A stretch of DNA of 64,000 nt from Pseudoxanthomonas sp. F37 (GCF_022965755.1 NZ_CP095187.1:496001-560000), one strand, 5' to 3'; counted from the first letter of the stretch, positions 44,598-54,726 are shown. A program made the numbers and translations. The notes: a model not told the origin generated them from the sequence alone.

Positions 44598-45217
44598 GCA
44601 GCGTGGTCCAGGTAGGCCTGGCGGAAGCGCCGCGCGTGCTGGCGCGTGCGCTCGACCGGCTGGCCAGGCGTGTAAAGTTCGCCGCCGATGCCGGCGCCCT
44701 GGCAGCCGGCCGAGAGGTAGCCGGAGAGGGTGTCGGGCGTGACGCCGCCGACGGCGAAGAGGGGAACCGGCGGCAGCACGCTGCGCAGGGCGCGCACCAT
44801 GGCCGGTCCGTAGACGGATGCAGGGAACAGCTTGAGCATCTGCGCGCCGGCATCGAGCGCGTCGAAGGCCTCGCTTGCCGTCGCGACACCGGCGGCGACC
44901 TGCAGGCCGCGTTCGACGGCGTGCCGGATCACCGGCGGGCGCGTGTTCGGGGTGACCATCAGGCGTCCGCCGGCGGCGACCAGCGCGTCCACGTCCGCCG
45001 TCGTCAGCACGGTGCCGGCGCCGATCATCGCCCGTCCGCCGAACGCGTCCGCGGCGATGCGCACGCTGCGCGCCCAGTCCGGCGAATTGGCCGGGATCTC
45101 GATCGCGTCGTAGCCTTCCTCCACCAGCGCAGCCACGTGCGCGGGCACGTCGTCCGGCGTGATGCCGCGCAGGATCGCGATCAGCGGCAGGGAGAAGGGA
45201 AGGGCGGGCGCGTCCAT
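44594..45217 (-). CDS. dgoA: 2-dehydro-3-deoxy-6-phosphogalactonate aldolase
   Basis: 207-aa class I aldolase cleaving KDPGal to pyruvate and glyceraldehyde-3-phosphate. Motifs [39 protein letters not shown]-type strand (here [11 protein letters not shown]), [10 protein letters not shown] and [12 protein letters not shown] with the Schiff-base Lys are typical. It is shorter than DgoA fusions with the dehydratase. It lies 5 bp after the SDR gene and overlaps dgoD. Confidence 0.95.
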   Translation of the reverse strand: MDAPALPFSLPLIAILRGITPDDVPAHVAALVEEGYDAIEIPANSPDWARSVRIAADAFGGRAMIGAGTVLTTADVDALVAAGGRLMVTPNTRPPVIRHAVERGLQVAAGVATASEAFDALDAGAQMLKLFPASVYGPAMVRALRSVLPPVPLFAVGGVTPDTLSGYLSAGCQGAGIGGELYTPGQPVERTRQHARRFRQAYLDHAA

Positions 45218-45222
45218 GCGGA

Positions 45223-45963
45223 TCAGTCGTGGTAGACCTGCGAGCGGCCACCGTCGATGGTGATGTCGGTGGCGTTGATGAAGCGGGCTTCGTCGCTGGC
45301 GAGGAACAGCGCGGTGTAGGCGACTTCCTCGGGCGTCCCGATGCGTTTGGGCGGCAACAGCTCGGTCTGGCGCTCGCGCGTTCCCGGCTCGCGCGCGAAC
45401 CAGGCTTCGACGCGGGGCACCAGGATCAGGCCAGGCGAGATCGAGTTCACCCGGATGCCGCGTGCGGCGTATTCGATGCCCAGCGCGCGGGTGAGCCCCA
45501 CCAGCCCATGCTTGGCCACCGGATACGGGAAGCAGCCGGCGATGATCCTGTGCCCGTGCACCGAGGCGATGTTGACGATGCTGCCCGCGCCCTGCGCCTG
45601 CATCGCCGGCAGCACGGCACGGCAGAGGTGCCAGGCGCCCTTGAGGTTGAGCGCCAGGCAGCGCTCCCAGTCCTCGTCGGACAGGGTGAGCGGATCGGAG
45701 AACACATCGGCGCCGGCATTGTTGACGAGCGCATCGATGCGGCCGTGCGCGGCCAGCACCGCCTGCACGGCGGCGTCCACCGCGCCGGCATCGGTGATGT
45801 CGGCGATGCGGTGCTGCACGCCGTCGTCGGCGATGGGGGCGGCCTGCTTGTCCAAGCCGACCACCGTGGCGCCCTCACGTGCGAACAGCCGGGCCGTGGC
45901 CGCGCCGATGCCGCTGGCGGCACCGGTGACCAGCGCGACCTTGCCGGACAGGCGGCCGCTCAC
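45223..45963 (-). CDS. Short-chain dehydrogenase, probable galactose/aldose 1-dehydrogenase
   Basis: 246-aa SDR with the NAD(P) motif [21 protein letters not shown], the catalytic Ser in NIASVHG and YPVAKHG (Tyr-x3-Lys, with Val-Ala between), and a closing [10 protein letters not shown]. The start is a GTG at 45963 (GTG-AGC, product [12 protein letters not shown]), overlapping the stop of a 26-aa ORF by GTGA. As first enzyme of a galactonate operon it would oxidise D-galactose (or L-arabinose/fucose) to the lactone. Substrate is inferred from context. Confidence 0.87.
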   Translation of the reverse strand: MSGRLSGKVALVTGAASGIGAATARLFAREGATVVGLDKQAAPIADDGVQHRIADITDAGAVDAAVQAVLAAHGRIDALVNNAGADVFSDPLTLSDEDWERCLALNLKGAWHLCRAVLPAMQAQGAGSIVNIASVHGHRIIAGCFPYPVAKHGLVGLTRALGIEYAARGIRVNSISPGLILVPRVEAWFAREPGTRERQTELLPPKRIGTPEEVAYTALFLASDEARFINATDITIDGGRSQVYHD

Positions 45964-46040
45964 GGGAGCCGGATTCCGTCTGGCGTGGGCGCGACGATGG
46001 CGCCGGCACGCGAGGTGCCGTCGGACTGCGGTGTCGCCAT
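45960..46040 (-). CDS. Short 26-aa ORF with strong ribosome-binding site, coupled to the SDR gene
   Basis: ATG at 46040 is preceded by GGGAGGAGG at good spacing, the best SD in this operon. The 26-residue product (MATPQSDGTSRAGAIVAPTP at the start) matches nothing known to me. Its TGA overlaps the GTG of the SDR gene, so ribosomes ending here would restart on the SDR. It may be a leader peptide, the remnant of a gene, or the true SDR N-terminus if a base is wrong. Confidence 0.45.
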   Translation of the reverse strand: MATPQSDGTSRAGAIVAPTPDGIRLP

Positions 46041-46159
46041 GGGGCCCTCCTCCCGGCGGTGATCGGATGCGGGGTTTCCCCGTGGCGGACCGGTGCCGGC
46101 CGTCCTGGGGCCTCCCCTCGCGGATGGTCCGGCATCGCCGCCGACCCGCATTTGAAGCG

Positions 46160-46221
46160 TGGCATAGCCTCGCGTGGGCATCTATGTACGACAAATGAAA
46201 TTTTTGTCATAGGCTATTCCA
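46160..46221. promoter_or_regulatory. Nested inverted repeats, candidate LysR operator
   Basis: Outer arms TGGCATAGCC (46160-46169) and GGCTATTCCA (46212-46221) are inverted copies with one mismatch. Inside is GACAAA-N7-TTTGTC (46190-46208) in the most AT-rich stretch of the region. It lies between the divergent LysR gene and the galactonate operon, where a LysR regulator is expected to bind. Confidence 0.55.
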
Positions 46222-46252
46222 CGCACGAATAGCTCGTGTCCCGGAGGCGACC

Positions 46253-47251
46253 ATGGTCCACCCCACCACCGGCTGGTTCGGCGCCACGCGCCTGAAGACC
46301 CGCCACCTGTCCCTGTTGCTGCATCTGTACGAACAGCGCTCGGTCCTGCGCGCGGCCGAGGCCGCCAACATGACCCAGCCGGCCGCGTCCAAGCTGCTGG
46401 CGGAGATGGAGCACCTGCTCGGCGTGCCCCTGTTCGAGCGCCACGCCCGTGGCGTGGAGCCCACCTGGTACGGGCAGGTCCTGATCCGGCGCGCCCGCTC
46501 CGCGCTGTCGGAGATCGGCCGCGCCCACGACGAGATCGCCGCGTTGCGCAGCGGACGCATGGGCCAGGCCGCCATCGGTACCGTGGTGAATCCGGGGACC
46601 ACGCTGGTGCCGCAGGCGGTGGCGGCGGTGAAGCGCGATTTCCCCGACATCCTGATCAAGGTCGAGATGGACTACAGCCGTCCCCTGGTGGCCAAACTGC
46701 TGGATGGCCAGCTGGACATCGTGGTCGGCCGCATCATGGGCCCGGAAGGCGCGGGCGAGCTGGATTTCGAGCCGCTGGCCGACGAGCCGCATGCGGTCAT
46801 CGTGCGCGCGGGCCATCCGCTGACCCGGCGCCCGCGCATCACCCACGCCGACCTGTCCGACTACGGATGGATCATGCCGCCGGCCGCCAGCGTGCTGCGT
46901 TCGCGCCTGGACGCGGTGTTCCTCGAGCACGGCCAGCCGCCGCCGCAGAACATCGTGGAAACCGCGTCGCTGCCGGTGATCATCCACCTGCTGCGGCACA
47001 GCGACCTGCTGACCGCGCTGCCGGCCGAATCGGTCGGGCCGTACCTGCAGACCGGGCAGATGTGCGTGCTGCCGATCGAGCTGGGCGTGCGCATGGAGTT
47101 CTTCGGCATCATCCGCCGCCGCGACCAGTTGCTGTCGCCGGGCGCGGAACGCGTGCTCGAGGCGCTGCGGACCACCGCCCGGCGCCTCTACACCGGCCTG
47201 GAGTCCTCCCCGGCAGGCGCGGTGCCGCCTGCGGGTGATGGCGGCGCCTGA
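46253..47251 (+). CDS. LysR-family transcription regulator of the sugar operon(s)
   Basis: 332-aa regulator. The N-terminal winged helix contains HLSLLLHLYEQRSVLRAAEAANMTQPAASKLLAEMEHLLGVPLF; the two-lobed effector domain spans residues about 95-310 (QAAIGTVVNPGTTLVPQAV, LDIVVGRI). The ATG at 46253 follows CCGGAGGCG. It is of the sugar-responsive group that includes Azospirillum GbpR. It lies between the divergent galactonate/GH43 operon and the xyloglucan locus, so it may control one or both. Confidence 0.88.
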   Translation: MVHPTTGWFGATRLKTRHLSLLLHLYEQRSVLRAAEAANMTQPAASKLLAEMEHLLGVPLFERHARGVEPTWYGQVLIRRARSALSEIGRAHDEIAALRSGRMGQAAIGTVVNPGTTLVPQAVAAVKRDFPDILIKVEMDYSRPLVAKLLDGQLDIVVGRIMGPEGAGELDFEPLADEPHAVIVRAGHPLTRRPRITHADLSDYGWIMPPAASVLRSRLDAVFLEHGQPPPQNIVETASLPVIIHLLRHSDLLTALPAESVGPYLQTGQMCVLPIELGVRMEFFGIIRRRDQLLSPGAERVLEALRTTARRLYTGLESSPAGAVPPAGDGGA

Positions 47252-47298
47252 ACATCCAGACCTATTCGGGTTCGATATAGCTTGCGATCAATATTTCA

Positions 47299-47328
47299 TT
47301 GGTACGGCATGTCAGCGCCGCCTATGCT
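47299..47328 (+). promoter_or_regulatory. Candidate sigma-70 promoter of the xyloglucan receptor gene
   Basis: TTGGTA and TATGCT are separated by 18 bp in the AT-richer part of the 299-bp gap before the TonB receptor gene. The predicted transcript would have a long leader (about 215 nt), in which I saw no riboswitch. Confidence 0.4.
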
Positions 47329-47550
47329 CCCGCCGCAGTCACAGGAAGGCGGTCCCAAGGCCGCCAGGTGATCGCCGGGCACCGGCCGCGAGGCTCCGGG
47401 TACCGGCACGCCCCACGGGAAAGACCGAAACACCGATGACCGCGGCCGGGGGGCGCAGTCGTCACCGCTTCATTCCGGCCAGGGTGCGCGAACACGTCCC
47501 GGCAGGACCACAACTCAATCGTTTGCCATGTGTCCTGGGAGGGAACATCC

Positions 47551-50498
47551 ATGTCAACGCGTCAGCGCCGCATCGCGGCCGGCCACCGTGCGGGCCGTTC
47601 CGCCGGCCGCCACCTGCAACCCACCGTCCTCGCGCTCGGCATCGCACTGCTGCTGTCGGCGCCTGCGTTCGCGCAGGAAGCCACGACCGGGACGAAAGAA
47701 GGCGATGCGACCACCGAACTCGATGCGGTCGTGGTGACCGGCATCCGCGGTTCCGTCTACCGGGCGCAGGACATCAAGCGCGACGCCGACACGTTCGTCG
47801 ACTCGGTCACCGCGCTGGATATCGGCGCCCTGCCCGACCGCAGCGTCACCGAGACGCTGTCGCGCATTCCCGGCGTGACCATCGACCGCTTCCTGACGGT
47901 CGGCGATCCGGAGCATTTCTCCGCCGAAGGCGGCGGCGTGCAGGTGCGCGGCCTCACCCAGGTGCGTTCCGAGTTGAACGGTCGCGACAGCTTTTCCGCC
48001 TCCGGCGGCCGCAGCCTTAGCTTCGCGGACGTGCCCGCCGAGCTGATGGCCGGCGTGGACGTGTACAAGAACCAGAAGGCCGACATGATCGAAGGCGGCC
48101 TGGGCGGCACCGTCGACCTGCGCACCTTCATGCCGTTCGACATCGACGGCAGCCGGTTCGGCATGTCGTTCAGCGCCAACCGCGGCGACTTCGCCGAACA
48201 GGTCAAGCCGGCCGGCTCGGTGCTCTTCAGCAACCGCTGGGACACCGACGCGGGCGAGTTCGGCATCCTGGTCAACCTGGCGCATTCCGAACTGGCCACC
48301 CGCACCGATGGCATGTTCGTGCGGCCGTTCTTCAACACCGCTAACTCCGACCTGGACAACGACGGCACCAACGAGAGCCTGTGGCTGCCCCGCGGCGCGG
48401 ACTGGCGCACGCTGGAGTACGAGCGCGAGCGCCAGGGCGCGTACGTGGCGCTGCAATGGCGGCCGAACGACAACCTGGAGCTGTTCGCCACCGCCTTCCA
48501 GAGCAAGTACGACGAGCTCTGGTACGAAGACGCGATCTTCGTCTCCAACGATCCGCTGCAGGTGCGCGTGGATGCCAGCCAGCCGTACGAGCTGGACGGC
48601 GATGTCTTCGTCTCGGGCCGCCTGCGTTCGAACGGCGACATTCCGATGGGCACGGACATCCGCGCCTCGCACCGCAAGTCCGACACCACCGACTATTCGT
48701 TCGGCCTGAAGTGGTTCTTCAGCGACCGTACCGAGTTCTCCACCGACCTGCAGTACATCAAGGCCAATACCGAGGCGCTGGATTCCACCGTGTCGCTGGG
48801 CCTCAACGTGCCCTACATCGACATCGACCTGGGCCATGGCGTGCCGCGCATCGGCGTGGACAACCAGTTCACCACCAACCCCGCGAACTACTACTGGGGG
48901 TTCACGATGGACCACCAGGACGACAACACGGCCGATGAGATCGCCTGGCGCGCGGACCTGAAGCACCGCTTCGACAGCAGTTTCGTCGACTCGGTGAAGT
49001 TCGGCGTGCGCGTCACCGACCGCGATGCGCACAGCATCGACACCGGCTACGACTGGCAGCCGGTCTTCCAGCCGTGGATGCAGGGATGGGCATTGCCTGG
49101 CGGCGCGCTGCCGGGGCTGGACCTGAACGGCACGGTCAACTCCAGCCTGACCAACCTGATGACGTTCGACAATTTCTACCGGGGGGTGCCGCGACGCCCG
49201 GAGCGTTCTACTCGCCGGTGCTGGCCACCGCGCTCAACTTCCCCAACAGCTACCTGGACATCCACGGTGCGGCGACTCCGTACTACAGCTGCTGCTACGG
49301 CCAGATCACCCCGCGCAACCTGGCCGACCCGCAATGGGGCAACGTGCAGAACGAGCGCACCTACGCCGCCTACGCGATGCTGAACTTCGCGATGGACCAG
49401 GCGCGCATCGACGGCAACGTCGGCGTGCGCGTGGTGCGCACCGAGAACAGTGCGAAGGGCTACCTGGTGTATCCGAACAATGCGTTCGCGCCGTACCTGG
49501 GTACGGGCCAGTCGGAACCCATCTCCGCGGAGAACTCGTACACCGACGTGCTGCCCAGCGCGAACGTGAAGTGGGAGCCGGCGGACAACTGGATCGTCCG
49601 CTTCGCCGCGTCCAAGGCCATCGCGCGCCCCGCCTTCAGCGACATGCAGGCTTACCAGGTGCTCAGCGTGGCCGTCCGCGACGGCGTCAATCCGGAGCCG
49701 GGCGACCAACTGGGTCCGGAGGACCTGGAACTCACCGGCAGTTCCACGGACAACCCGTACCTGACGCCGATGAAGGCCAACCAGTTCGACCTGTCGCTGG
49801 AGTGGTACTTCGCACCGGAAAGCGGCGGCATGGCGTGGGTGAACTTCTTCTACAAGGACATCAAGGACTACTTCCGCCAACAGACCGAACTGCTCGCCTA
49901 CCCGGGCATCGACGGCAACGAGTACGACTATCGCGTGTCGCGGCTGGTGAACGTCGGCAAGGCGAAGATCCAGGGCGCGGAAATCGGCTGGAACCAGTTC
50001 TTCGACTTCCTGCCCGCGCCGTTCGACGGGTTCGGCATGTCCGCCAACTACACCTACATCGACAGCTCCACGAAGATCCCGGCCTCTTCCAACGCGGTGC
50101 CCGTCGATACCGACGGATCGCTGTTCGACGACCTGCCGGCCGACGGCCTGTCGAAGAACTCCTACAACGTGGCGGCGTTCTACGAAAAGGGGCCGTGGCA
50201 GGTGCGCCTGGCCTACAACTGGCGCAGCGAATACCTGCTGTCGGTCGGCCCGAACGGCTACAACGGCGGCGACGGCGGCATCCCGTGGAAGCTGCCGGTG
50301 TACAGCGACAGCTTCGGCCAGCTGGATGGGTCGATCTTCTACAAGTTCTCGGACAACGTGCAGTTCGGTCTTGAGATGAACAACCTCAACAACGCCGAGC
50401 AGCGCACGCTGATGGACCAGAACGGCGCCGGCAAGCGCACCACGTCGTGGTACGTCAACGACCGCCGTTACGCCGCGACGCTCCGCTTCACGTTCTGA
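47551..50498 (+). CDS. TonB-dependent receptor of the xyloglucan locus, with apparent frameshift
   Basis: Outer-membrane receptor, 982 aa when joined. The ATG at 47551 follows GGGAGGGAA; the signal peptide ends LLLSAPAFAQEA; a TonB box and plug follow (LDAVVVTGIRGSVYRAQDIKR, DVPAELMAGVDVYKNQKADMIEGGLGGTVDLRT), as in the Caulobacter-type receptors for plant oligosaccharides. At 49182-49187 a G6 run breaks the frame: the first part ends LMTFDNFYRG and the barrel resumes GAATPGAFYSPVLATAL one base out. Adding one G restores a single protein ending YAATLRFTF. As first gene of the locus it should import xyloglucan oligosaccharides. Confidence 0.88.
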
Positions 50499-50508
50499 TG
50501 CAGCCCGC

Positions 50509-50535
50509 GGAACGGCCGGTACTGCCGGCCGTTCC
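50509..50535 (+). terminator. Strong hairpin between receptor and GH74 genes, no T-run
   Basis: GGAACGGCCGG and CCGGCCGTTCC form a perfect 11-bp stem with loop TACTG, 10 nt after the receptor stop. Only TT follows, so it is a poor terminator. More likely it shields the receptor mRNA from 3' decay or lets part of the transcripts end before the enzyme genes. Confidence 0.5.
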
Positions 50536-50616
50536 TTCGATGGACCGGCGCCTGCCCGCTGCGGCGCCCGAGGTGTGCTCCTGCCGGCGCACCGCTGTTC
50601 CCCGACAGGAGATTCC

Positions 50617-52815
50617 GTGCCCACGCTCCGCCTGACCCTTGCGCTGTTCGCTTTCCTGCTGGTGCCCGGCGCGGCGGCGAAGGACGACGTGGCCGGCTAC
50701 CGCTGGCGCAATGTCGCCATCGGCGGCGGGGGCTTCGTCAGCGGCCTGGTGTTCCATCCGCACGAGAAGGGCCTGCTGTACGCGCGCACCGACATCGGCG
50801 GTGCGTACCGCTGGCAGCCGCGCGAGCAGCGCTGGCTGCCGCTGATGGACTGGATGGGTTACGCGGACAACGGGCGCTTCGGCGTGGAGAGCCTGGCGCT
50901 GGATCCGTCCGATCCTGACCGTCTCTACCTGGCCGTCGGCACGTATCTGCACGAGCGTGGACAGGAGGGCGCGATCCTGCGCTCCACGGATCGCGGGGCC
51001 ACGTTCCAGCGGACGCCGCTGCCGTTCAAGTTCGGCGGCAACGAACAGGGGCGCGGCAACGGCGAACGGCTTGCCGTGGACCCGAACGATGGCCGCGTGC
51101 TGCTGTTCGGCACGCGTGCCGACGGCCTGTGGCGCAGCGACGACGCCGGGGCGACGTGGCGCGAAGCCACCGGGTTTCCCGCCATCGCCAAGGCGCGGTC
51201 GGCCTGGGCGATGGGCTGGCGCGAGCTGCGCCCGGTCGGCATCGCATTCGTGGTGTTCGATCCGGCCGACGGCGCGAAAGGCACACCGACAAGAACGGTC
51301 TACGCCGGCGTCTCGACGAACGAAACCAGCCTGTTCCGTTCGCGCGATGGCGGCGTGACCTGGCAGGCCGTGCCCGGCCAGCCGGTCGGCCTGCGGCCCA
51401 GCCACATGGTGCGCGACGCGCGCGGGCGCTGGCTGCTGAGCTACGGCGACGAGCCGGGCCCGAACAACATGGCCGATGGCGCCGTGTGGCGCTTCGACCC
51501 CGCGGGCGATCGCTGGGAAGACATCACGCCGGTGCGCCGCTCCAGGGCCGATGCCGGCTTCGGCTGGGGCGCGGTGGCGGTGGATGCGGCCAATCCCGAC
51601 ATCATCATCGCCAGCACGTTCCGCCGCTACCAGCCGCACGACGACCTCTATCGCAGCCTGGATGGCGGGCGCACGTGGACGGCGCTGTTCCCGCGTTCGC
51701 AGTTCGATCATTCCCCCGCGCCGTGGACCGCCGACGCCAAGCCGCACTGGATGGCCGACATCGAGATCGATCCGTTCGATCCCGACCGCATGCTGTTCGT
51801 GACGGGCTATGGCGTATGGGCGTCCTCCAATGCGCGCGCCTTCGACGGGGGCGCAGACCTGCAGTGGCGCTTCGAACAGGCCGGGTTCGAGGAAACCGTG
51901 CCGCTGGCGCTGGCCAGTCCGCCGCAGGGCGCGCACCTGGTGAGCGGCCTGGGCGATGTCGATGGCTTCGTCCACGACGATCTGGACGTTTCGCAGCCGC
52001 GCTTCGCCGGCGTCCGCTTCTCCAACACCGAGAGCCTGGCCTTCGCCGGCCGCGCGCCGCAGGTGATGGTGCGCACGGGGTACTTCCACAACCGGCCGGA
52101 GGGCGCGGTGCGCGGCGCATGGTCCAAGGACGGCGGGCGCACGTGGACGGCCTTCGCGAGCGAGCCGCCGGATGGCGAGGGAGCGGGACAGATCACGCTC
52201 GCGGCCGATGGCAAGCGTGCGATCTGGCACCCGCGCAACGGCGGGCACCATTGGATCACCGCCGACATGGGCGGGCGCTGGCAACAGGTGAAAGGCCTGC
52301 CGAAGACCGCGGTGGTGGAGGCCGACCGGGTCGATGAAGGCATCTATTACGGCTTCGATGCGATCAGCGGCAAGCTCTATGTCAGCGGAAACGGCGGGGT
52401 CGCCTTCGAGGAAGTGCGCGCGCCGGTGGGCGGGATAGGCGATTGGTATCGCGCCGAGATCCGGCCGCATCCGGAGAAGACGGGCGAGGCCTGGATCGCC
52501 GCCTCGTGGCGCGGCCTGCTGCATCTCGCGCCCGGCAGGCTGGAGCGCGTGCCCGGCGTGGACAATGTCATGTCCGTGGGCCTGGGCAGGCCGGCGAAGG
52601 ACGGCGACGTGCCGGTGCTGTTCGTGTTCGGCGAAGTGCGCGGGCAGCGTGGCCTGTTCCGCTCGGACGACGCCGGGCGACGCTGGCGCCGCATCGACGA
52701 TGACGCACTGCGATTCGGCGGCATCATCCGCCATGTGACGGGCGACCCCCGCCTGCATGGTCGCGTCTACTTCGGCACCGAAGGGCGCGGCATCTGGTAC
52801 GGAGATCCACCATGA
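50617..52815 (+). CDS. GH74 xyloglucanase (secreted endo-beta-1,4-glucanase)
   Basis: 732-aa enzyme starting at a GTG with AGGAG 6 nt upstream. Signal peptide LTLALFAFLLVPGAAA. The two seven-bladed propellers of GH74 appear as repeated Asp-box-like strands (LRSTDRGATFQR, WRSDDAGATWRE, FRSRDGGVTWQA, YRSLDGGRTWTA, FRSDDAGRRWRR). The N-terminal YARTDIGGAYRW holds the conserved catalytic-base Asp region. It cuts the glucan backbone of xyloglucan. It overlaps the esterase gene by 4 bp. Confidence 0.93.
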   Translation: MPTLRLTLALFAFLLVPGAAAKDDVAGYRWRNVAIGGGGFVSGLVFHPHEKGLLYARTDIGGAYRWQPREQRWLPLMDWMGYADNGRFGVESLALDPSDPDRLYLAVGTYLHERGQEGAILRSTDRGATFQRTPLPFKFGGNEQGRGNGERLAVDPNDGRVLLFGTRADGLWRSDDAGATWREATGFPAIAKARSAWAMGWRELRPVGIAFVVFDPADGAKGTPTRTVYAGVSTNETSLFRSRDGGVTWQAVPGQPVGLRPSHMVRDARGRWLLSYGDEPGPNNMADGAVWRFDPAGDRWEDITPVRRSRADAGFGWGAVAVDAANPDIIIASTFRRYQPHDDLYRSLDGGRTWTALFPRSQFDHSPAPWTADAKPHWMADIEIDPFDPDRMLFVTGYGVWASSNARAFDGGADLQWRFEQAGFEETVPLALASPPQGAHLVSGLGDVDGFVHDDLDVSQPRFAGVRFSNTESLAFAGRAPQVMVRTGYFHNRPEGAVRGAWSKDGGRTWTAFASEPPDGEGAGQITLAADGKRAIWHPRNGGHHWITADMGGRWQQVKGLPKTAVVEADRVDEGIYYGFDAISGKLYVSGNGGVAFEEVRAPVGGIGDWYRAEIRPHPEKTGEAWIAASWRGLLHLAPGRLERVPGVDNVMSVGLGRPAKDGDVPVLFVFGEVRGQRGLFRSDDAGRRWRRIDDDALRFGGIIRHVTGDPRLHGRVYFGTEGRGIWYGDPP

Positions 52816-54719
52816 TACGAGCGGTTCCGCTGTTGCTTGGCCTGTTGGCCGTCCCCGCCGCGCAGGCGGTCGAACTGCCGCGCATCTTCGCCGACGGCAT
52901 GGTCGTGCAGCGCGACCAGCCGGTGCGCGTCTGGGGCGAGGCCGCGCCCGGCGCACGCGTGCGCGTGACCTTCGCCGGCCGCGAGGCCACGGCGCAGGCC
53001 GGTGCCGACGGACGCTGGTCGCTGGCGTTGCCCGCGCAGACCGCGGGCGGTCCGCATGTGATGCGGATCGACGACGGCACGCAGCCGCGCATACTGGACG
53101 ACGTCCTGGTCGGCGACGTGTGGCTGGCCAGTGGCCAGTCGAACATGGAATGGCCCATCGCGCAGTCGGCGGACCCGCAGGTCGAAGCCGCGCGCGCGAC
53201 CGACCCGCAGATCCGTCATTTCAAGATCCCCAAATCGTGGTCCGGCGAACCGCAGGCGCAGCTGGAGGGCGGCGAATGGGTGGCGTCGTCGCCGCAGGCG
53301 GCGCCGAAGTTTTCCGCCGTCGCGCATTTCTTCGCGCGCGAGCTGCGCAAGGTCACCGGCGTGCCGATCGGCATCATCGACAGCACCTGGGGCGGCAGCC
53401 GGATCGAAGCCTGGATGGATGCGCCCTCGCAGGGCGTGGATGCCACGGCATTGCGGGCGCAGGCCGAGCGACTGCGCGACGCCGACACGCGCGCGCTGCA
53501 GCAGACGCGCGCCAATCTGGCGCGCTGGACCTCGTGGCCGGCCGATGACACCGGCTGGGAGAAGCGTGACCTCGATACCCGCGACTGGGTGCCCATCGCG
53601 GTGCCTTCGTTGTGGGAAAAGACGGGCTGGAACGGTCTGGACGGCGTGGCCTGGTACCGCGCCACCTTCACGCTGAGCGCGGAGGAAGCCGCGGCCGGCG
53701 CGACGCTGGGGGTAGGGCGCATCGACGATTCCGACGTCACCTGGGTCAATGGCGTGCAGGTGGGCGAAACCCGCATGCAGTACAACCAGCCGCGTCGTTA
53801 CCGCATACCCGCGTCGGCGCTGCGCGCCGGCGTGAACCAGGTGGCGGTGCGGGTGTCGGACTTCGGCGGCGGCGGCGGCATCCAGGGCGAGCCGGCCGAG
53901 GTGTTCGTGCAGCCGGCGGGTGGCGATGCGCGTGCGTTGGCCGGCTGGTCGTTCCGCCCGGCCAACGTGACCGTGGCGCTGGTCGACGACAAGAACCAGC
54001 ACCCAACGCTGCTCTACAACCGGATGATCCATCCGCTGCAGCCGTATGCCATCCGCGGCGTGATCTGGTACCAGGGCGAATCGAACGCGAACACGGTGGC
54101 GGAGGCGCTCAAGTACCGCACGCAGTTCCCGACGCTGATCCAGCAATGGCGTCGCCAGTGGCAGGCGCCCGGGTTGCCGTTCCTGTGGGTGCAGCTGGCG
54201 AACTTCTCTTCCGGCGTCGACCAGGGCGATACGAGCCCGTGGGCGGTGCTGCGCGAATCGCAGTCGGCCACGCTGTCGTTGCCGGCCACGGCGCAGGTGG
54301 TGACCATCGACATCGGCAATCCGACCGACATCCATCCGCTCAACAAGCAGGATGTCGGCAAGCGGCTCGCGCTGGCGGCGCGGCATGTCGCGTACGGCGA
54401 ATCGCTGGTCTACAGCGGGCCGGTCCATACGCAGGCGCAGTTCTCGGCCGGCGCCGCGACCCTCACCTTCGATGGGGGTGGCAGCGCGCTCGCCGTGCGC
54501 GGAGGCGGCACCCGCGTGCACGGCTTCGCGCTGGCAGGTGCCGATCGCGTCTTCCATCCGGCGGAAGCCTCGCTCGTCGATGGTCGGGTCGTCGTGCGCA
54601 GCGACGCAGTGAAGATGCCCGTGGCCGTGCGCTACGGCTGGTCCGACAACCCGGCCGACGCCAACCTGATCAACGCGGCGGGCTTGCCCGCTTCGCCTTT
54701 CCGTACCGATGCGTGGTGA
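52812..54719 (+). CDS. SGNH acetyl esterase of the xyloglucan locus (sialate O-acetylesterase-like, CE20-type)
   Basis: 635-aa secreted esterase (signal IRAVPLLLGLLAVPAAQA). The SGNH nucleophile is Ser110 in VWLASGQSNMEWP; other blocks are IGIIDSTWGGSRIEAWM and GVIWYQGESNANT. Between them (residues about 245-345) a jelly-roll insert (TWVNGVQVGETRMQYNQPRRYRIP) resembles a GH2-type sugar-binding domain, as in the CE20 enzymes of Xanthomonas xyloglucan loci. It would remove acetyl groups from galactose side chains. It overlaps the flanking genes. Confidence 0.88.
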   Translation: MIRAVPLLLGLLAVPAAQAVELPRIFADGMVVQRDQPVRVWGEAAPGARVRVTFAGREATAQAGADGRWSLALPAQTAGGPHVMRIDDGTQPRILDDVLVGDVWLASGQSNMEWPIAQSADPQVEAARATDPQIRHFKIPKSWSGEPQAQLEGGEWVASSPQAAPKFSAVAHFFARELRKVTGVPIGIIDSTWGGSRIEAWMDAPSQGVDATALRAQAERLRDADTRALQQTRANLARWTSWPADDTGWEKRDLDTRDWVPIAVPSLWEKTGWNGLDGVAWYRATFTLSAEEAAAGATLGVGRIDDSDVTWVNGVQVGETRMQYNQPRRYRIPASALRAGVNQVAVRVSDFGGGGGIQGEPAEVFVQPAGGDARALAGWSFRPANVTVALVDDKNQHPTLLYNRMIHPLQPYAIRGVIWYQGESNANTVAEALKYRTQFPTLIQQWRRQWQAPGLPFLWVQLANFSSGVDQGDTSPWAVLRESQSATLSLPATAQVVTIDIGNPTDIHPLNKQDVGKRLALAARHVAYGESLVYSGPVHTQAQFSAGAATLTFDGGGSALAVRGGGTRVHGFALAGADRVFHPAEASLVDGRVVVRSDAVKMPVAVRYGWSDNPADANLINAAGLPASPFRTDAW

Positions 54720-54726
54720 CCCCCGG

